Shown: positions 48,485 through 58,121, numbered from the stretch's first letter. The stretch is 64,000 nt of DNA from Chitinophaga sp. CB10 (GCA_001870995.2 MLAV02000003.1:310001-374000), one strand, 5' to 3'. Program-made: numbers and translations. The notes: a model not told the origin generated them from the sequence alone.

Positions 48485-49411
48485 TTATTGAGATGCGGGA
48501 TGATCGTCCATGGGATAGGTTTCCACCTGGATGGGGTCCGGCGAGCGTTTGATGAGGGCCCAGAATAAACCGGCCGTTACCGCCAGGCTGATGACGGCAA
48601 AGTACCAGGGCAGGAAGTCGTCTACCATCGGGTCCGTCCCGGAAAGGCCGTGCTGAAACAGGTACGACTGTACGACCAGCATGCCATTGTTGATAACGTG
48701 GGCGAGGATGGCCAGCCACAGGTTGCCGGTTACCAGGTAGATGCCTCCCAGCACCACGCCCAGCGCTATACGGGGCATAAAGCCCAGCATATCCAGGTGC
48801 AGCGCGCTGAAGATCACGGCGGTGAACACCACGCTGAGCCAGCGTTTCCGGGTCATATTGATCATAACCCGCTGCAACACTCCCCTGAAGAAGAGTTCTT
48901 CCGCTATGGCGGGAAGGATGGCCATAAGTATGAGATTGATGATTAGGTCGCTGAAATGCGGCATGCGCAGCATGGCGCGGGTGAGCATCTGCCCTGTCTC
49001 CTGCAGTTCCCGGGCCTGTTTGGGCAGGTTCCAGGTTTGGTTCCACTCCGCCATGCTGTTGGCAAACGGCAGCGCGCAGAGGAATAAGACTACCGTCAGC
49101 GCCAGCTGCATCCAGGATGGGCGGGTTTTCAGCCCAAGGTAGGTGGCCGGGTACGGCTGCCAGAGGTAGGAGAACACTACTGCCGGGAGGAGGAATACGT
49201 TGAAGGAATAAAAGAACTGAATCCATTTTTGCGGTCCAACCAATGCAGGGTTGGTTAAGACGCCTTCCTGGATTTCAATTATCGTATAGCCGGTGAGTTT
49301 AGGTGCCAAAACGCCTATTGCCAGGAGGTTTATAACAAAGAAACCCATGAAGAACCCTATGATGGTTACAAAATGCAGGATGGGTGGATGCTCCCTGAGA
49401 TAGCCGTTCAT
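48485..49411 (-). CDS. CPBP family intramembrane glutamic endopeptidase
   Basis: A 308-residue membrane protein; start ATG 49411 (MNGYLREHPPILHFV). Several transmembrane helices surround the CPBP motifs: motif 1 AEELFFRGVLQRV (Glu-Glu-x3-Arg), motif 2 with His in FSALHLDMLGFMPRIALG, and motif 3 IYLVTGNLWLAILAHVINNG. The C-terminal tail carries EYPMDD-like acidic residues outside the membrane. CPBP enzymes include CAAX-type proteases and bacteriocin self-immunity proteins; the substrate is unknown. Confidence 0.92.
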   Translation of the reverse strand: MNGYLREHPPILHFVTIIGFFMGFFVINLLAIGVLAPKLTGYTIIEIQEGVLTNPALVGPQKWIQFFYSFNVFLLPAVVFSYLWQPYPATYLGLKTRPSWMQLALTVVLFLCALPFANSMAEWNQTWNLPKQARELQETGQMLTRAMLRMPHFSDLIINLILMAILPAIAEELFFRGVLQRVMINMTRKRWLSVVFTAVIFSALHLDMLGFMPRIALGVVLGGIYLVTGNLWLAILAHVINNGMLVVQSYLFQHGLSGTDPMVDDFLPWYFAVISLAVTAGLFWALIKRSPDPIQVETYPMDDHPASQ

Positions 49412-49558
49412 ATCAAATACTGTATTAAAATGCGTAAATTTACGGCGTGAAATTAAGCATTGCAGCAACAGTATCACAAACTACCCTGCTGCATTTAGCA
49501 AAATTATATACGTTATTACCTTAATACCTCTGGCCTGACGGGCCGTGGTTCTTAGTTT

Positions 49559-50626
49559 ATGGTGAAGATAGGAAACATAGAACTGGGAGAATTTCCCCTT
49601 TTGCTGGCGCCCATGGAAGATGTGAGCGATCCGCCGTTTCGTGCAGTTTGCAAGGATGGCGGGGCTGACCTCATGTACACGGAGTTCATTTCTTCCGAGG
49701 GGTTGATCCGCGACGCTATTAAAAGCCGTAAGAAGCTGGACATCTTCGAATACGAGCGCCCGGTGGGCATCCAGATCTTCGGCGGAGATGAAGAACCATT
49801 GGCCATGGCCGCGCAGATCGTGGAGGCTACCAATCCGGATCTGCTGGATATTAACTTTGGCTGCCCGGTGAAAAAGGTGACCTGTAAGGGCGCCGGCGCG
49901 GGCATCCTGAAGGATGTTCCCAAGATGGTGAAGCTGACGGCAGCCGTGGTAAAGGCCACCAAACTGCCGGTAACGGTGAAAACCCGCCTCGGCTGGGACG
50001 ATAATACCAGGAACATCGAAGAGGTGGCCGAACGCCTGCAGGACGTGGGCATCCAGGCCCTGACCATCCACGGCCGCACCCGCGTACAGATGTACAAAGG
50101 CAACGCCGACTGGACCCTCATCGGAAAAGTTAAAAATAATCCACGCATAAACATTCCTATCTTTGGTAACGGTGACATATGTACGCCGGAGCAGGCCATA
50201 GCCGCCCGCGCCAAATACGGAGTGGACGGGGTGATGATTGGCCGCGCCGCTATTGGATATCCCTGGATTTTCCGCGAGATAAAGCATTTTATGAAAACTG
50301 GCGAACATTTACCTCTTCCAACTGTTTTGGAAAGAGTGCAGGTATGTAAAAAGCACCTGCACCAATCTGTAGCCTGGAAAGGTGATATCGTTGGCATCCT
50401 TGAAATGCGCCGCCATTATACAAATTATCTCAAAGGGTTACCTCACATCAAGGAATTCAGACAACAATTAGTAACTTTAAAGACGCTAGCTGAAATAGAA
50501 GAAGTATTAGACGCGATCGTGGTGCAATACAAGGATCATATTTTCGAAAGGACTACTCCCCAATGGGCTGAAAACGAGCATTTACCGGCCTCTGATAAAA
50601 TGGCCGGTTGTAACGTTTACGGTTAA
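49559..50626 (+). CDS. dusB: tRNA-dihydrouridine synthase (DusB-like)
   Basis: A 355-residue flavin enzyme. FMN-binding N-terminus LLLAPMEDVSDPPFRAVCKDGGADLMYTEF, catalytic Cys in NFGCPVKKVTCKGAGAGIL, then VTVKTRLGWDD, ALTIHGRTRVQMYKG, IPIFGNGDI and GVMIGRAAIGYPWIFREI. The C-terminal helical domain recognises tRNA. It reduces uridine to dihydrouridine in tRNA. DusB is the usual single Dus of many bacteria. It is followed after 42 bp by the NUMOD4/HNH-like gene. Confidence 0.95.
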   Translation: MVKIGNIELGEFPLLLAPMEDVSDPPFRAVCKDGGADLMYTEFISSEGLIRDAIKSRKKLDIFEYERPVGIQIFGGDEEPLAMAAQIVEATNPDLLDINFGCPVKKVTCKGAGAGILKDVPKMVKLTAAVVKATKLPVTVKTRLGWDDNTRNIEEVAERLQDVGIQALTIHGRTRVQMYKGNADWTLIGKVKNNPRINIPIFGNGDICTPEQAIAARAKYGVDGVMIGRAAIGYPWIFREIKHFMKTGEHLPLPTVLERVQVCKKHLHQSVAWKGDIVGILEMRRHYTNYLKGLPHIKEFRQQLVTLKTLAEIEEVLDAIVVQYKDHIFERTTPQWAENEHLPASDKMAGCNVYG

Positions 50627-50668
50627 ACGATGACCCCGGAAATACAATAAATAAAAAATTACTTTCAC

Positions 50669-51238
50669 ATGACCACAATTAAAAATCTGAAAAATGAAGT
50701 CTGGAAAGACTTACAGATTAAAAACAAATCTGCCCTCCGTAAGAAATATGCCGTTTCTAACATGGGAAGAGTGATCAGCTATCATGAAAGTATTGAAGAT
50801 GGTAAGCTACTCACGGGTTCTACCGTGGAAGGCTATACGGTTTTGAACGTAAAACCGGCAGATACCTATCAATCACTCTACCTACACAGAGAAGTTGCCA
50901 AGCTCTTCAACAAAAGGCCAGGGCGTACGCACAGGTATGTGATCCACCTCGACTACGACAAGAAAAACAATAAAGCCAGCAACCTGGCCTGGGCTACCAA
51001 GGAAGAAATGGAAGCGCACCAGCAGAACAGCCCGGCTAAAAAGGCATATAAAGAAAAACAAAGGAACAGGCTGAAAGGTCTGAAACTGAACGTGACCAAG
51101 GTGAAAAGCATCAAACGCATGCTGAACAAGCCCGGTAAGAAGACCATGAAGCAGATTGCCGAGCAGTTTGACATCAGCGAAATGCAGCTCTACCGTATTA
51201 AAAGCGGGGAAAACTGGTCACACGTTACATTGGATTAA
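50669..51238 (+). CDS. NUMOD4/HNH-like DNA-binding protein
   Basis: A 189-residue protein of homing-endonuclease affinity. N-terminal NUMOD4-like motif (EVWKDLQIKN ... KKYAVSNMGRVISYH). The middle has an HNH-type block, HRYVIHLDYDKKNNKASNLAWATKEE, with the NN and NLxWxT elements typical of HNH_3. A Lys-rich C-terminus ends in a helix-turn-helix (MKQIAEQFDISEMQLYRIKSG). It is free-standing, not inside an intron or gene, so it may be domesticated. Whether the nuclease site is active is unclear: the usual HH pair reads IH. It ends just before a terminator. Confidence 0.72.
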   Translation: MTTIKNLKNEVWKDLQIKNKSALRKKYAVSNMGRVISYHESIEDGKLLTGSTVEGYTVLNVKPADTYQSLYLHREVAKLFNKRPGRTHRYVIHLDYDKKNNKASNLAWATKEEMEAHQQNSPAKKAYKEKQRNRLKGLKLNVTKVKSIKRMLNKPGKKTMKQIAEQFDISEMQLYRIKSGENWSHVTLD

Positions 51239-51279
51239 AGCCTGGTTTGCCAGGAATGATCTATATATGATGTTGTCTG

Positions 51280-51315
51280 ACAAAGGCCATACTTTAGTGT
51301 GGCCTTTGTTATCTT
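51280..51315 (+). terminator. Terminator after the NUMOD4/HNH gene
   Basis: Stem ACAAAGGCCATAC/GTGTGGCCTTTGT (one G-T pair; loop TTTA), followed by TATCTTTTTT. Confidence 0.9.
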
Positions 51316-51323
51316 TTTTATTT

Positions 51324-54300
51324 TCAGGCACTTACGAGTGTTCCTGCCTCGGCCTTTACCATCTCTCCCAGTATCCTCCTGTAATGGTCGCTCTCCTGTA
51401 AGACCGGCTCATACCCCATCATAATCACCTGTTTTCGTGCACGCGATAACGTTACCAGCAGCTTCCGGTCTACTTCAATCTGCTCGCTGTTCCAGTGAAA
51501 CCGGCCCAGGCACTGCAATGTTTGCACCTGCCCCGTGTGGTACACCGCCAGCGAAACAATGATGATATCATTTTCCGATCCCTGGAAGCGCTCCACTGTA
51601 TCAATATTCACGGCCTGCAGGTCCGGATCGTCCGCAATCAGCTCCCTGATCAGGCTGATCTGCGTGCGCCAGGGCGTGACCACTCCCACCGTATCTTTTG
51701 TGAATGCGGGGCCATGGCGCCGTTTGAGGTACCGGAGCAGGTCAGCCACCCGCGCGGCTTCCGTGCTGTTCATTTTGGAAGTTGGCTCATAGGGGCTGGG
51801 TATAAATATTTTTCTGCCGAGAGATAAAAGCCTGTCCCATGCATTATCTCCCGCGTCAGGGGCAAAATGTTCCTGTTGCGCTATGCACCCGGCAGTAAGC
51901 TGCCCGGCATAGTACGGGTTCACCAGACTTGCGATGCTTTCGTGCATCCTGAAATGGGTATTGAGCATTCCCCAGGCGTGTTCCCAGCGCTGTTGCTTGC
52001 ATCGCTGCATCAGTCGCTCGAAGATGGAACAACGCAGGTCGGCAATCCCCAGCTGGCGCAGGTCTTCATCCCGGGTTTCGCAGAAGTAGCTCTCCTGCGC
52101 CACCACGGGCGGCAGCTGGTTCTGATCCCCGATGAGGATGAACTTCCGGAAAGGCATCAGCAGTCCTAACAATTGCGGCTCTGTGAGCTGGGAGGCTTCA
52201 TCGGCGATCAGCACATCCATGGGGATGCCCATCGTGATCAGGAGGTCCAGCCTGGTGGCCATGGTGGCGACCGTGCCTACAAATATGCGGTGACTGGTAA
52301 TGAACTGCCGGGCATCGTCCAGGGAGCCGTTCATGCACAGCTCTTTCAGTTTAATAGCGGAGGGAGTATTGCGCCCGCCCATCCGGAGATAAGGGAGTTC
52401 TTTCGCGTCCAGCCTGAGGCAGATTTCCTCTACCGCCTTATTGGTAAAGGCCACGATGACCACGTGGTTGTTCCTGCGGACCAGCTCTCCCGCCATGGTG
52501 GTCAGCATAGCGGAGGTTTTACCCGTGCCGGGAGGCCCTTGCAGGAGGTAGTAATCCTCCGCCTGTAAGGCGTTACGGACAATGGCTTCCTGGTTGGCGT
52601 TGAACATGGGCGGCAGCGGCACGTCCAGCTCGCGGGTACGGGGCGCTCTGAGCCCTAACAGGGTTTCCGCCTTGTGGCGGTATTGCGGGGCCAGCATGTA
52701 AAACAGGGAGGATGCGGCCATCCAGTAGTTGGACTCGTAGATATCGTGTTCAATGATCCATTCCTCGTGCTGCCGGAAGAAATCCAGGGTCATCTGCCGG
52801 TTATTCAGGGAGAAGACGAGGTAGTCCCTGCCCAGTTCATCGATACGGCCTTTCAGCAGCTCCTGCTGCAACGGCGCAAGTTCCGGGCCCGTTCTGGCGT
52901 AGATGATTGCCGTGTCCCCTACCCTGAAATTATGACTAACGGTGGCGGCTATATCAAAAATGACGGAGCTGCTGGTGCTGTCGAACTCGCGGAACCGCAG
53001 CCCGGGAATAATGTTGAACCGGTCGGCCTTTTCGTCCTCCTGTTGCAGCCACAGGGCGGCGAAGCCGTCGGCATCGTCTTCCCGGTGCACTTCGGAGAAC
53101 ATGCCGCATTTGGCCTGGAGAAATTCCCGGAGGATGAAGGAGAGGAATGTTTTATAATAGGTTTTGGCGATGTCCGGCGCTTCGTTCCAGGCTTTTTCGA
53201 AGGCCATGAAAGGCTCCATACTGAAGGAAGGCAGGCCGGCGGCGGCCGTACTGTTGATAGTGGATAATACGTCGTATTCCCCGGCGGCGAGCCGCAGCAG
53301 CATGGCTACGACTTCGTTGCGGAGTTGCAGCAGGGCATTTTCGCTGGCGCGGGTACTGCTTACGTTCCGGAGGGGCTCCGCCTGCGCGGCGGAATACAGG
53401 ATGGCGCTGCTGCCCTTACGTTTACGGCCAAACGCAGACCGTAATAACAGGTTATAGCCCACTACCTGCATTTCGTGGTTTTTCCAGGTATTGAAGTCCG
53501 GGGCCTTTCCGCTTTTCAGTTCAAAAATTTCTTTCCGGTTCGGATCAGCATCGTCTTCCGCCATGATATCCAACCGCCCCTGTATGCCGTAGACGGAGGA
53601 GAAAAAGGTAGGCTCTATGCGCAGGGGTTTATCCTCGAGGTCCCGCACGGTTTGGTGCAGGTTGCCCCAGTGGGAGTCCCGGATATCCCGGAACATTTCA
53701 TTGATCTTCTCCCGGCCGTATGCGGCGGCCTGCAGTACATTATCCGCTACGGCTTCCCGGAAGGAGGTCTTGAAGTCTATGGCCCTGTTGCGCAACATTT
53801 CATCCAGGAGCGCATTCACGAGGTTACCTTTAAAAGCCGCAGGGCTGGATGTTTGCGGTACCAGCTTCTTCACCAGGTAGAGCAATTTATTCACCCCTTT
53901 GTGGTTGAAGCATTCTGCCAGGTCGCTGATATCAATCAGGAGGTCGGGTTCCAGCACAACCTGGCTCTCCGCGGTGGTGCTGTATAAAGGCGGCTGTGCT
54001 TCATCCGGATCCTCCCGGCGGCAATGTATCACATGGAGGGAATCGTAGCGTCGGAGGCGCCCGTGTAAGGCTATCACGGAGGACGGGTCCATTTCCTTTA
54101 AGGAGAGGTGAATCTCTCCCAACTCATCATTTTTTACCAGCAAAACACAGGCGTACCTCCCCTGCTTGTCAGTAACCAGTGGGCCTACGGCCATCACCAT
54201 GCATTTCAGGGAAAGGATACTGGCGGGTTGGTTATTGATATTCCGGGCGAGAGATTTGGTACCGGCGTCGTAATAGGCTTCGGACAGGCGCAGGGGCACG

Positions 54301-54638
54301 GTGGCGGAATAGCACCAGGCCACCGCCTCTGCCAGGGCTTTAATGCAGAGGGTATGTTCCTCTTCCTGTAAGGGCTGCATGGTGCGTGTATGCCTGGCCG
54401 TTATAATGCGCAGCGCGGTCAGCTGCTGTTGGATGTCCGGCGGGACGGTTTCTTTATCGAAATAGAACTGCATCCGGGCAAAGAGGTTGCCGAAGGAGCG
54501 GTGTTCCTGCCGGGTGAGGTCACGGAAAAGGCTTTCCAGTATGAGCTTATAGAGCCGGAGCTTACCGGCCGGCTGCGGGGTATTGGCTGCTTCCTGTATC
54601 CGTGCGAAAAACGCTGCTGCTTTTTGTGATGCGCCCAT
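51324..54638 (-). CDS. Dna2-like nuclease-helicase (SF1 helicase with PD-(D/E)XK domain)
   Basis: A 1104-residue protein, start ATG 54638 (the frame opens from TTG 54656). A nuclease-like domain at about residues 345-385 has GRLDIMAEDD and EIFELKSG, the Asp and Glu-x-Lys of PD-(D/E)XK enzymes. A C-terminal SF1 helicase follows: Walker A LQGPPGTGKTSAMLT (about 700), Walker B VLIADEASQL (about 808), GDQNQLPPV, and motif VI-like DRKLLVTLSRARKQVIMMG. The N-terminal 340 residues are unassigned. The order nuclease then helicase matches Dna2-type or Upf1-like repair helicases. A canonical four-Cys Fe-S cluster around the nuclease is not obvious. It is transcribed alone and convergent with the NUMOD4 gene. 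Confidence 0.83.
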   Translation of the reverse strand: MGASQKAAAFFARIQEAANTPQPAGKLRLYKLILESLFRDLTRQEHRSFGNLFARMQFYFDKETVPPDIQQQLTALRIITARHTRTMQPLQEEEHTLCIKALAEAVAWCYSATVPLRLSEAYYDAGTKSLARNINNQPASILSLKCMVMAVGPLVTDKQGRYACVLLVKNDELGEIHLSLKEMDPSSVIALHGRLRRYDSLHVIHCRREDPDEAQPPLYSTTAESQVVLEPDLLIDISDLAECFNHKGVNKLLYLVKKLVPQTSSPAAFKGNLVNALLDEMLRNRAIDFKTSFREAVADNVLQAAAYGREKINEMFRDIRDSHWGNLHQTVRDLEDKPLRIEPTFFSSVYGIQGRLDIMAEDDADPNRKEIFELKSGKAPDFNTWKNHEMQVVGYNLLLRSAFGRKRKGSSAILYSAAQAEPLRNVSSTRASENALLQLRNEVVAMLLRLAAGEYDVLSTINSTAAAGLPSFSMEPFMAFEKAWNEAPDIAKTYYKTFLSFILREFLQAKCGMFSEVHREDDADGFAALWLQQEDEKADRFNIIPGLRFREFDSTSSSVIFDIAATVSHNFRVGDTAIIYARTGPELAPLQQELLKGRIDELGRDYLVFSLNNRQMTLDFFRQHEEWIIEHDIYESNYWMAASSLFYMLAPQYRHKAETLLGLRAPRTRELDVPLPPMFNANQEAIVRNALQAEDYYLLQGPPGTGKTSAMLTTMAGELVRRNNHVVIVAFTNKAVEEICLRLDAKELPYLRMGGRNTPSAIKLKELCMNGSLDDARQFITSHRIFVGTVATMATRLDLLITMGIPMDVLIADEASQLTEPQLLGLLMPFRKFILIGDQNQLPPVVAQESYFCETRDEDLRQLGIADLRCSIFERLMQRCKQQRWEHAWGMLNTHFRMHESIASLVNPYYAGQLTAGCIAQQEHFAPDAGDNAWDRLLSLGRKIFIPSPYEPTSKMNSTEAARVADLLRYLKRRHGPAFTKDTVGVVTPWRTQISLIRELIADDPDLQAVNIDTVERFQGSENDIIIVSLAVYHTGQVQTLQCLGRFHWNSEQIEVDRKLLVTLSRARKQVIMMGYEPVLQESDHYRRILGEMVKAEAGTLVSA

Positions 54639-54724
54639 TGATGCAATATACTGCAATGCCGACTTTTTGCATCAATGGAGCATTTGTTTTACCTTTCTGA
54701 GGATTTATAATGTAAACCTTTTTT

Positions 54725-55522
54725 ATGTCAGCCAAGAAGATAGCCATTATAGGTGGTGGAAACCTGGGGTCGGCCATTGCCCGGGGATTGCTGAAGAGCG
54801 GTTTTTCACAGGCCGGAGACATTACTATCACCAAACGTAATACTGATACCCTTGTTGCCCTGAAGGAAGCGGGCGTACAGGTGGAAAACGATAATGCGAA
54901 AGCCATCCGCGGCGCGGAGGTGATCATTGTTGCCCTGAAGCCGTATAATGTACGCGAGGTGTTGCAGGAATACAGCGCTGTATTTGACCCCGCCAGGCAG
55001 ATATTAATCAGCGTGGTTACCGGCGTCAGTATTGACGACCTGGAACGCATTGTTCCCGGAATGGCCGTGGTGCGCGCGATGCCCAATACCGCCATTGCGA
55101 TACAGGAGTCTATGACCTGCCTGAGTTTCAAGCATGCTAGCCCCGGGCAAACGACCTTTGTGACCGATATGTTTAACCAGCTGGGCGCCGCTGTTACGAT
55201 CGATGAGAAGCTGATGGACGCCGCTACTGTGCTGGGCGCCTGCGGTATTGCCTATGCGCTTCGTTTTATCAGGGCTAATATCCAGGGGGGCATTGAGATC
55301 GGGTTTGATGCCCGCACGGCCAGCCTGATTGCGGCGCAAACGGTGAAAGGCGCTGCAGAGCTGCTGATCAGGGAAAAGACCCACCCCGAAGCTGAAATTG
55401 ATAAGGTTACTACCCCTAAGGGCTGCACGATTGCAGGTCTGAACGAAATGGAGCACCAGGGCTTCAGTTCATCGCTGATCAAGGGCATTACTGCCTCTTA
55501 TGATAAGATTTTGAAAGGTTAA
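54725..55522 (+). CDS. proC: Pyrroline-5-carboxylate reductase
   Basis: A 265-residue reductase. The N-terminal Rossmann fold has IAIIGGGNLGSAIARGLLKSGF, and VIIVALKPYNVREVL and VSIDDLERIVPGMAVVRAMPNTAI follow. The C-terminal dimer domain includes ATVLGACGIAYALRFI, and TTPKGCTIAGLNEMEHQGFSSS is the proline-enzyme signature. It makes proline from pyrroline-5-carboxylate. It is divergent from the Dna2-like gene; the 3' end overlaps the sixA-like gene by 4 bp. Confidence 0.95.
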   Translation: MSAKKIAIIGGGNLGSAIARGLLKSGFSQAGDITITKRNTDTLVALKEAGVQVENDNAKAIRGAEVIIVALKPYNVREVLQEYSAVFDPARQILISVVTGVSIDDLERIVPGMAVVRAMPNTAIAIQESMTCLSFKHASPGQTTFVTDMFNQLGAAVTIDEKLMDAATVLGACGIAYALRFIRANIQGGIEIGFDARTASLIAAQTVKGAAELLIREKTHPEAEIDKVTTPKGCTIAGLNEMEHQGFSSSLIKGITASYDKILKG

Positions 55523-56013
55523 TCTTTCCGGGGATAATCGAAGAAGAGAAATGATTTTTTAGCGCGATCGAACTCCTGCCAGGAGTCCGTATTGGCTTGT
55601 ATTGCGAATACGCCGGCGGTAGGTACGTTGTCTATCCTGATTTCTTCCGTTAAATAATTGGCGAAGTCCGTAATGCCGGGGTTGTGTGCGAAGATGGCCA
55701 CTACGTTGAAGTCGTCGTCTATCCTGGTGATCACTTTGAGGAAGGTGGAGGCATAGCAGAGGTACAGTTCATCTTCCAGCAGGATGGCCTGTTTGGGGTA
55801 ACGCCATACGTCGGCCATGAGTTTGGCGGTAGTACGGGTTCTTTTGGCAGGGCTGGCGATGATCAATTCGGGCACTACTCCTTTATCGAGGAGCCTTTGG
55901 GCCATCTCGGGGGCGTTTTCCTTTCCCCTTTTATTGAGCGGCCGGTCAAAGTCGTCCGTATTGGGATCATTCCAGCTGGACTTTGCGTGTCGGATGAGTA
56001 GCAATGTTTTCAT
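55519..56013 (-). CDS. SixA-type histidine phosphatase
   Basis: A 164-residue histidine phosphatase superfamily protein: the catalytic motif LLIRHAKSSW (RHG-type, here RHA), then NKRGKENAPEMAQRLLDKG, IIASPAKRTRTTAKLM, and VVAIFAHNPGITDFANYL with the second catalytic His. SixA removes phosphoryl groups from histidine of signalling or PTS proteins; the target here is unknown. It is convergent with proC. Upstream, 56014-56187 contains no gene; only a direct repeat AATAGGAA is visible. Confidence 0.9.
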   Translation of the reverse strand: MKTLLLIRHAKSSWNDPNTDDFDRPLNKRGKENAPEMAQRLLDKGVVPELIIASPAKRTRTTAKLMADVWRYPKQAILLEDELYLCYASTFLKVITRIDDDFNVVAIFAHNPGITDFANYLTEEIRIDNVPTAGVFAIQANTDSWQEFDRAKKSFLFFDYPRKD

Positions 56014-56187
56014 GGGCTGAAAACTTACGTAAATACTTTTAAAGAAAGTTAATAGGAACGGGGCAAATAGGAATCGTTGTGAGATTCATTTAAGATAAAA
56101 TTAACATAGAAATACGGAAAATGTTGTGTTCCAATGGATTTTATGTGGATGGGGGATTTTTTGGGGTGACATGGTTTTATGCGGGAC

Positions 56188-56225
56188 TTTAAAAAAGCAG
56201 GAGCGCCATGGGACGCTCCTGCTTT
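56188..56225 (-). terminator. Terminator after purF
   Basis: Stem AAAGCAGGAGCG/CGCTCCTGCTTT (56194-56205 with 56214-56225), followed on the minus strand by TTTAAAG. Confidence 0.9.
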
Positions 56226-56247
56226 ATAAAGTCGTGTATTATCTGCA

Positions 56248-58095
56248 CTAGTAACCTCTTTCGTTTTTTCCTTCCATGAAGTTCATAAAGGCTTTGTTTA
56301 CTACGCGGTTACCGCCCGGCGTTGGGTAGTTACCGGTGAAGTACCAGTCGCCCAGGTTATTCGGGCAGGCTTCGTGGAGGCTTTCGATAGACTGGTAGAT
56401 CACTTCGATTTCAGCGCCGATATTGCCAGGGTTGAGGATCTGGGCAATTTTAGCGGAGATTTCTTCGGGAGTGAACAGTTTGTACACATTTTTCACCACG
56501 TTTTGGGCGTGGAGGGTGTTGGTACGTTCCAGTTCTTTACAGAGGCCGTAGGCTTCCTGCAGGATATGTTCCTTGCCTTGTTCCTTCAGCAGGGCGATGG
56601 CAGCCTGGAAGGCTACGAAGTCGCCCATTTTGCTCATATCGATACCGTAGCAGTCAGGGTACCTGATCTGCGGCGCGGAGGATACGATGATGATCTTTTT
56701 AGGACCGAGGCGATCCAGCATTTTGATGATACTTTCCTTGAGGGTGGTACCGCGAACGATGGAGTCATCGATCACTACGAGGGTATCCACACCGGGGCGT
56801 ACGGTACCGTAGGTGATGTCGTACACGTGCTGCACCATCTCATTACGGCTGGAATCTTCGGTGATGAAGGTTCTCATTTTCACGTCCTTGATCGCGATCT
56901 TATCGATCCGGATACGGCGGTTCACCATTTCGGTGAGCTTTTCCTGGTCGATGTCGTTACCCCAGGAGAGGATACGCTCGATCTTGATCTTGTTGAGGTA
57001 ATCTTCCAGGCCTTTGAGCAGGCCGTAGAAGGCTACTTCCGCGGTATTGGGTATGAAGGAGAAGATGGTATTACGCAGGTCGTTGTCGATAGCTTTCAGT
57101 ACGGTGCCTGAAAGGTTACGGCCGAGGGCAGTACGTTCTTTATAAATCTTTTCGTCGTTGCCCCTGGAGAAGTAGATTCTTTCGAAGCTACAAGCTTTTC
57201 TTTCCTTGGGTTCGAGGATTTTTTCGATGGCATATTCCCCGTTGTGTTTAACGATGAGGGCGTGGCCTGGCATCAGTTCCAGCACTTCATTTTCCCCGAC
57301 ATTAAAGGTGGTGCGGATAGCAGCTCTTTCGGAGGCGGCTACGATGACATCATCATTAATGTAGTAGTAGGAAGGGCGGATGCCGTTCGGGTCGCGGATC
57401 ACGAATGCGTCGCCGGTGCCGATAAGGCCGGCAGCGTGGTAACCGCCATCAAATAAGGAGAAAGCCTGTTGGAGGATATGTTTGATGTCGAGCCCGTTGC
57501 GGCGTACTTCATCTTCTTTGCAAAGGAAATGGTGAACGGTTTCGAGCATCGCAGCGAGGTCGCTGTTTTTGTGTACTTCGCCCGGGTTTACGTCTGTGAA
57601 TTTGAAGAGTTCATCTGCGTTGACCAGGTTAAAGTTACCTGCCATAGCGAGGTTGCGGGCAGGGATGGTGTTGTATCTGACAAAGGGGTGGCAGAGTTCC
57701 ACATTGTTTTTGCCTTGAGTGGCGTAGCGAAGGTGACCCATGAGGAGTTCGCCGAGGAACTTGATATGCCCTTTCATCAGGCCCGGATACTTGGTGATCT
57801 CGGGTTGATACTTTTCGATTTCCTGGATTTCGTCCCTGATCTTACCGAAAACGTCGCCGATGGCTTGCGGAGCGCTACTGCGTACGCGGTGCATAAAGGG
57901 AACGCCAGGTTCGGTGTCTAATTTTACTGCAGCTACCCCAGCGCCATCCTGGCCCCTGTTGTGCTGCTTTTCCATGAGCAGATATAATTTGTTCAGCCCA
58001 TAGAAAACAGTTCCATACTTCTGTTGGTAATACGAGAACGGTTTTCTCAATCTTATAAATGCCAGTCCGCATTCATGCTTGATCGCATCACTCAT
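56248..58095 (-). CDS. purF: Amidophosphoribosyltransferase (PurF-like, extended)
   Basis: A 615-residue glutamine amidotransferase/PRTase, start ATG 58095 (the -7 box at 58121-58114 excludes the longer frame). N-terminal class II amidotransferase: Cys9 in KHECGLAF is the likely nucleophile; QHNRGQDGAGVAAVK and FVIRDPNGIRPSYY follow. The PRTase domain has the PRPP-binding block DTLVVIDDSIVRGTTLKESI. Between them is an extra segment (AEVAFYGLLKGLEDYLNKI) and the protein is about 100-130 residues longer than classical PurF; such long forms are common in Bacteroidota. It catalyses the first step of purine synthesis. No pur genes are adjacent. Confidence 0.9.
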   Translation of the reverse strand: MSDAIKHECGLAFIRLRKPFSYYQQKYGTVFYGLNKLYLLMEKQHNRGQDGAGVAAVKLDTEPGVPFMHRVRSSAPQAIGDVFGKIRDEIQEIEKYQPEITKYPGLMKGHIKFLGELLMGHLRYATQGKNNVELCHPFVRYNTIPARNLAMAGNFNLVNADELFKFTDVNPGEVHKNSDLAAMLETVHHFLCKEDEVRRNGLDIKHILQQAFSLFDGGYHAAGLIGTGDAFVIRDPNGIRPSYYYINDDVIVAASERAAIRTTFNVGENEVLELMPGHALIVKHNGEYAIEKILEPKERKACSFERIYFSRGNDEKIYKERTALGRNLSGTVLKAIDNDLRNTIFSFIPNTAEVAFYGLLKGLEDYLNKIKIERILSWGNDIDQEKLTEMVNRRIRIDKIAIKDVKMRTFITEDSSRNEMVQHVYDITYGTVRPGVDTLVVIDDSIVRGTTLKESIIKMLDRLGPKKIIIVSSAPQIRYPDCYGIDMSKMGDFVAFQAAIALLKEQGKEHILQEAYGLCKELERTNTLHAQNVVKNVYKLFTPEEISAKIAQILNPGNIGAEIEVIYQSIESLHEACPNNLGDWYFTGNYPTPGGNRVVNKAFMNFMEGKNERGY

Positions 58096-58113
58096 GCCTG
58101 AAAATTGAAGATG

Positions 58114-58121
58114 CAAAGTTA
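58114..58121 (-). promoter_or_regulatory. -7 promoter element of purF
   Basis: TAACTTTG on the minus strand, an exact match, 19 bp before ATG 58095. Confidence 0.55.
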
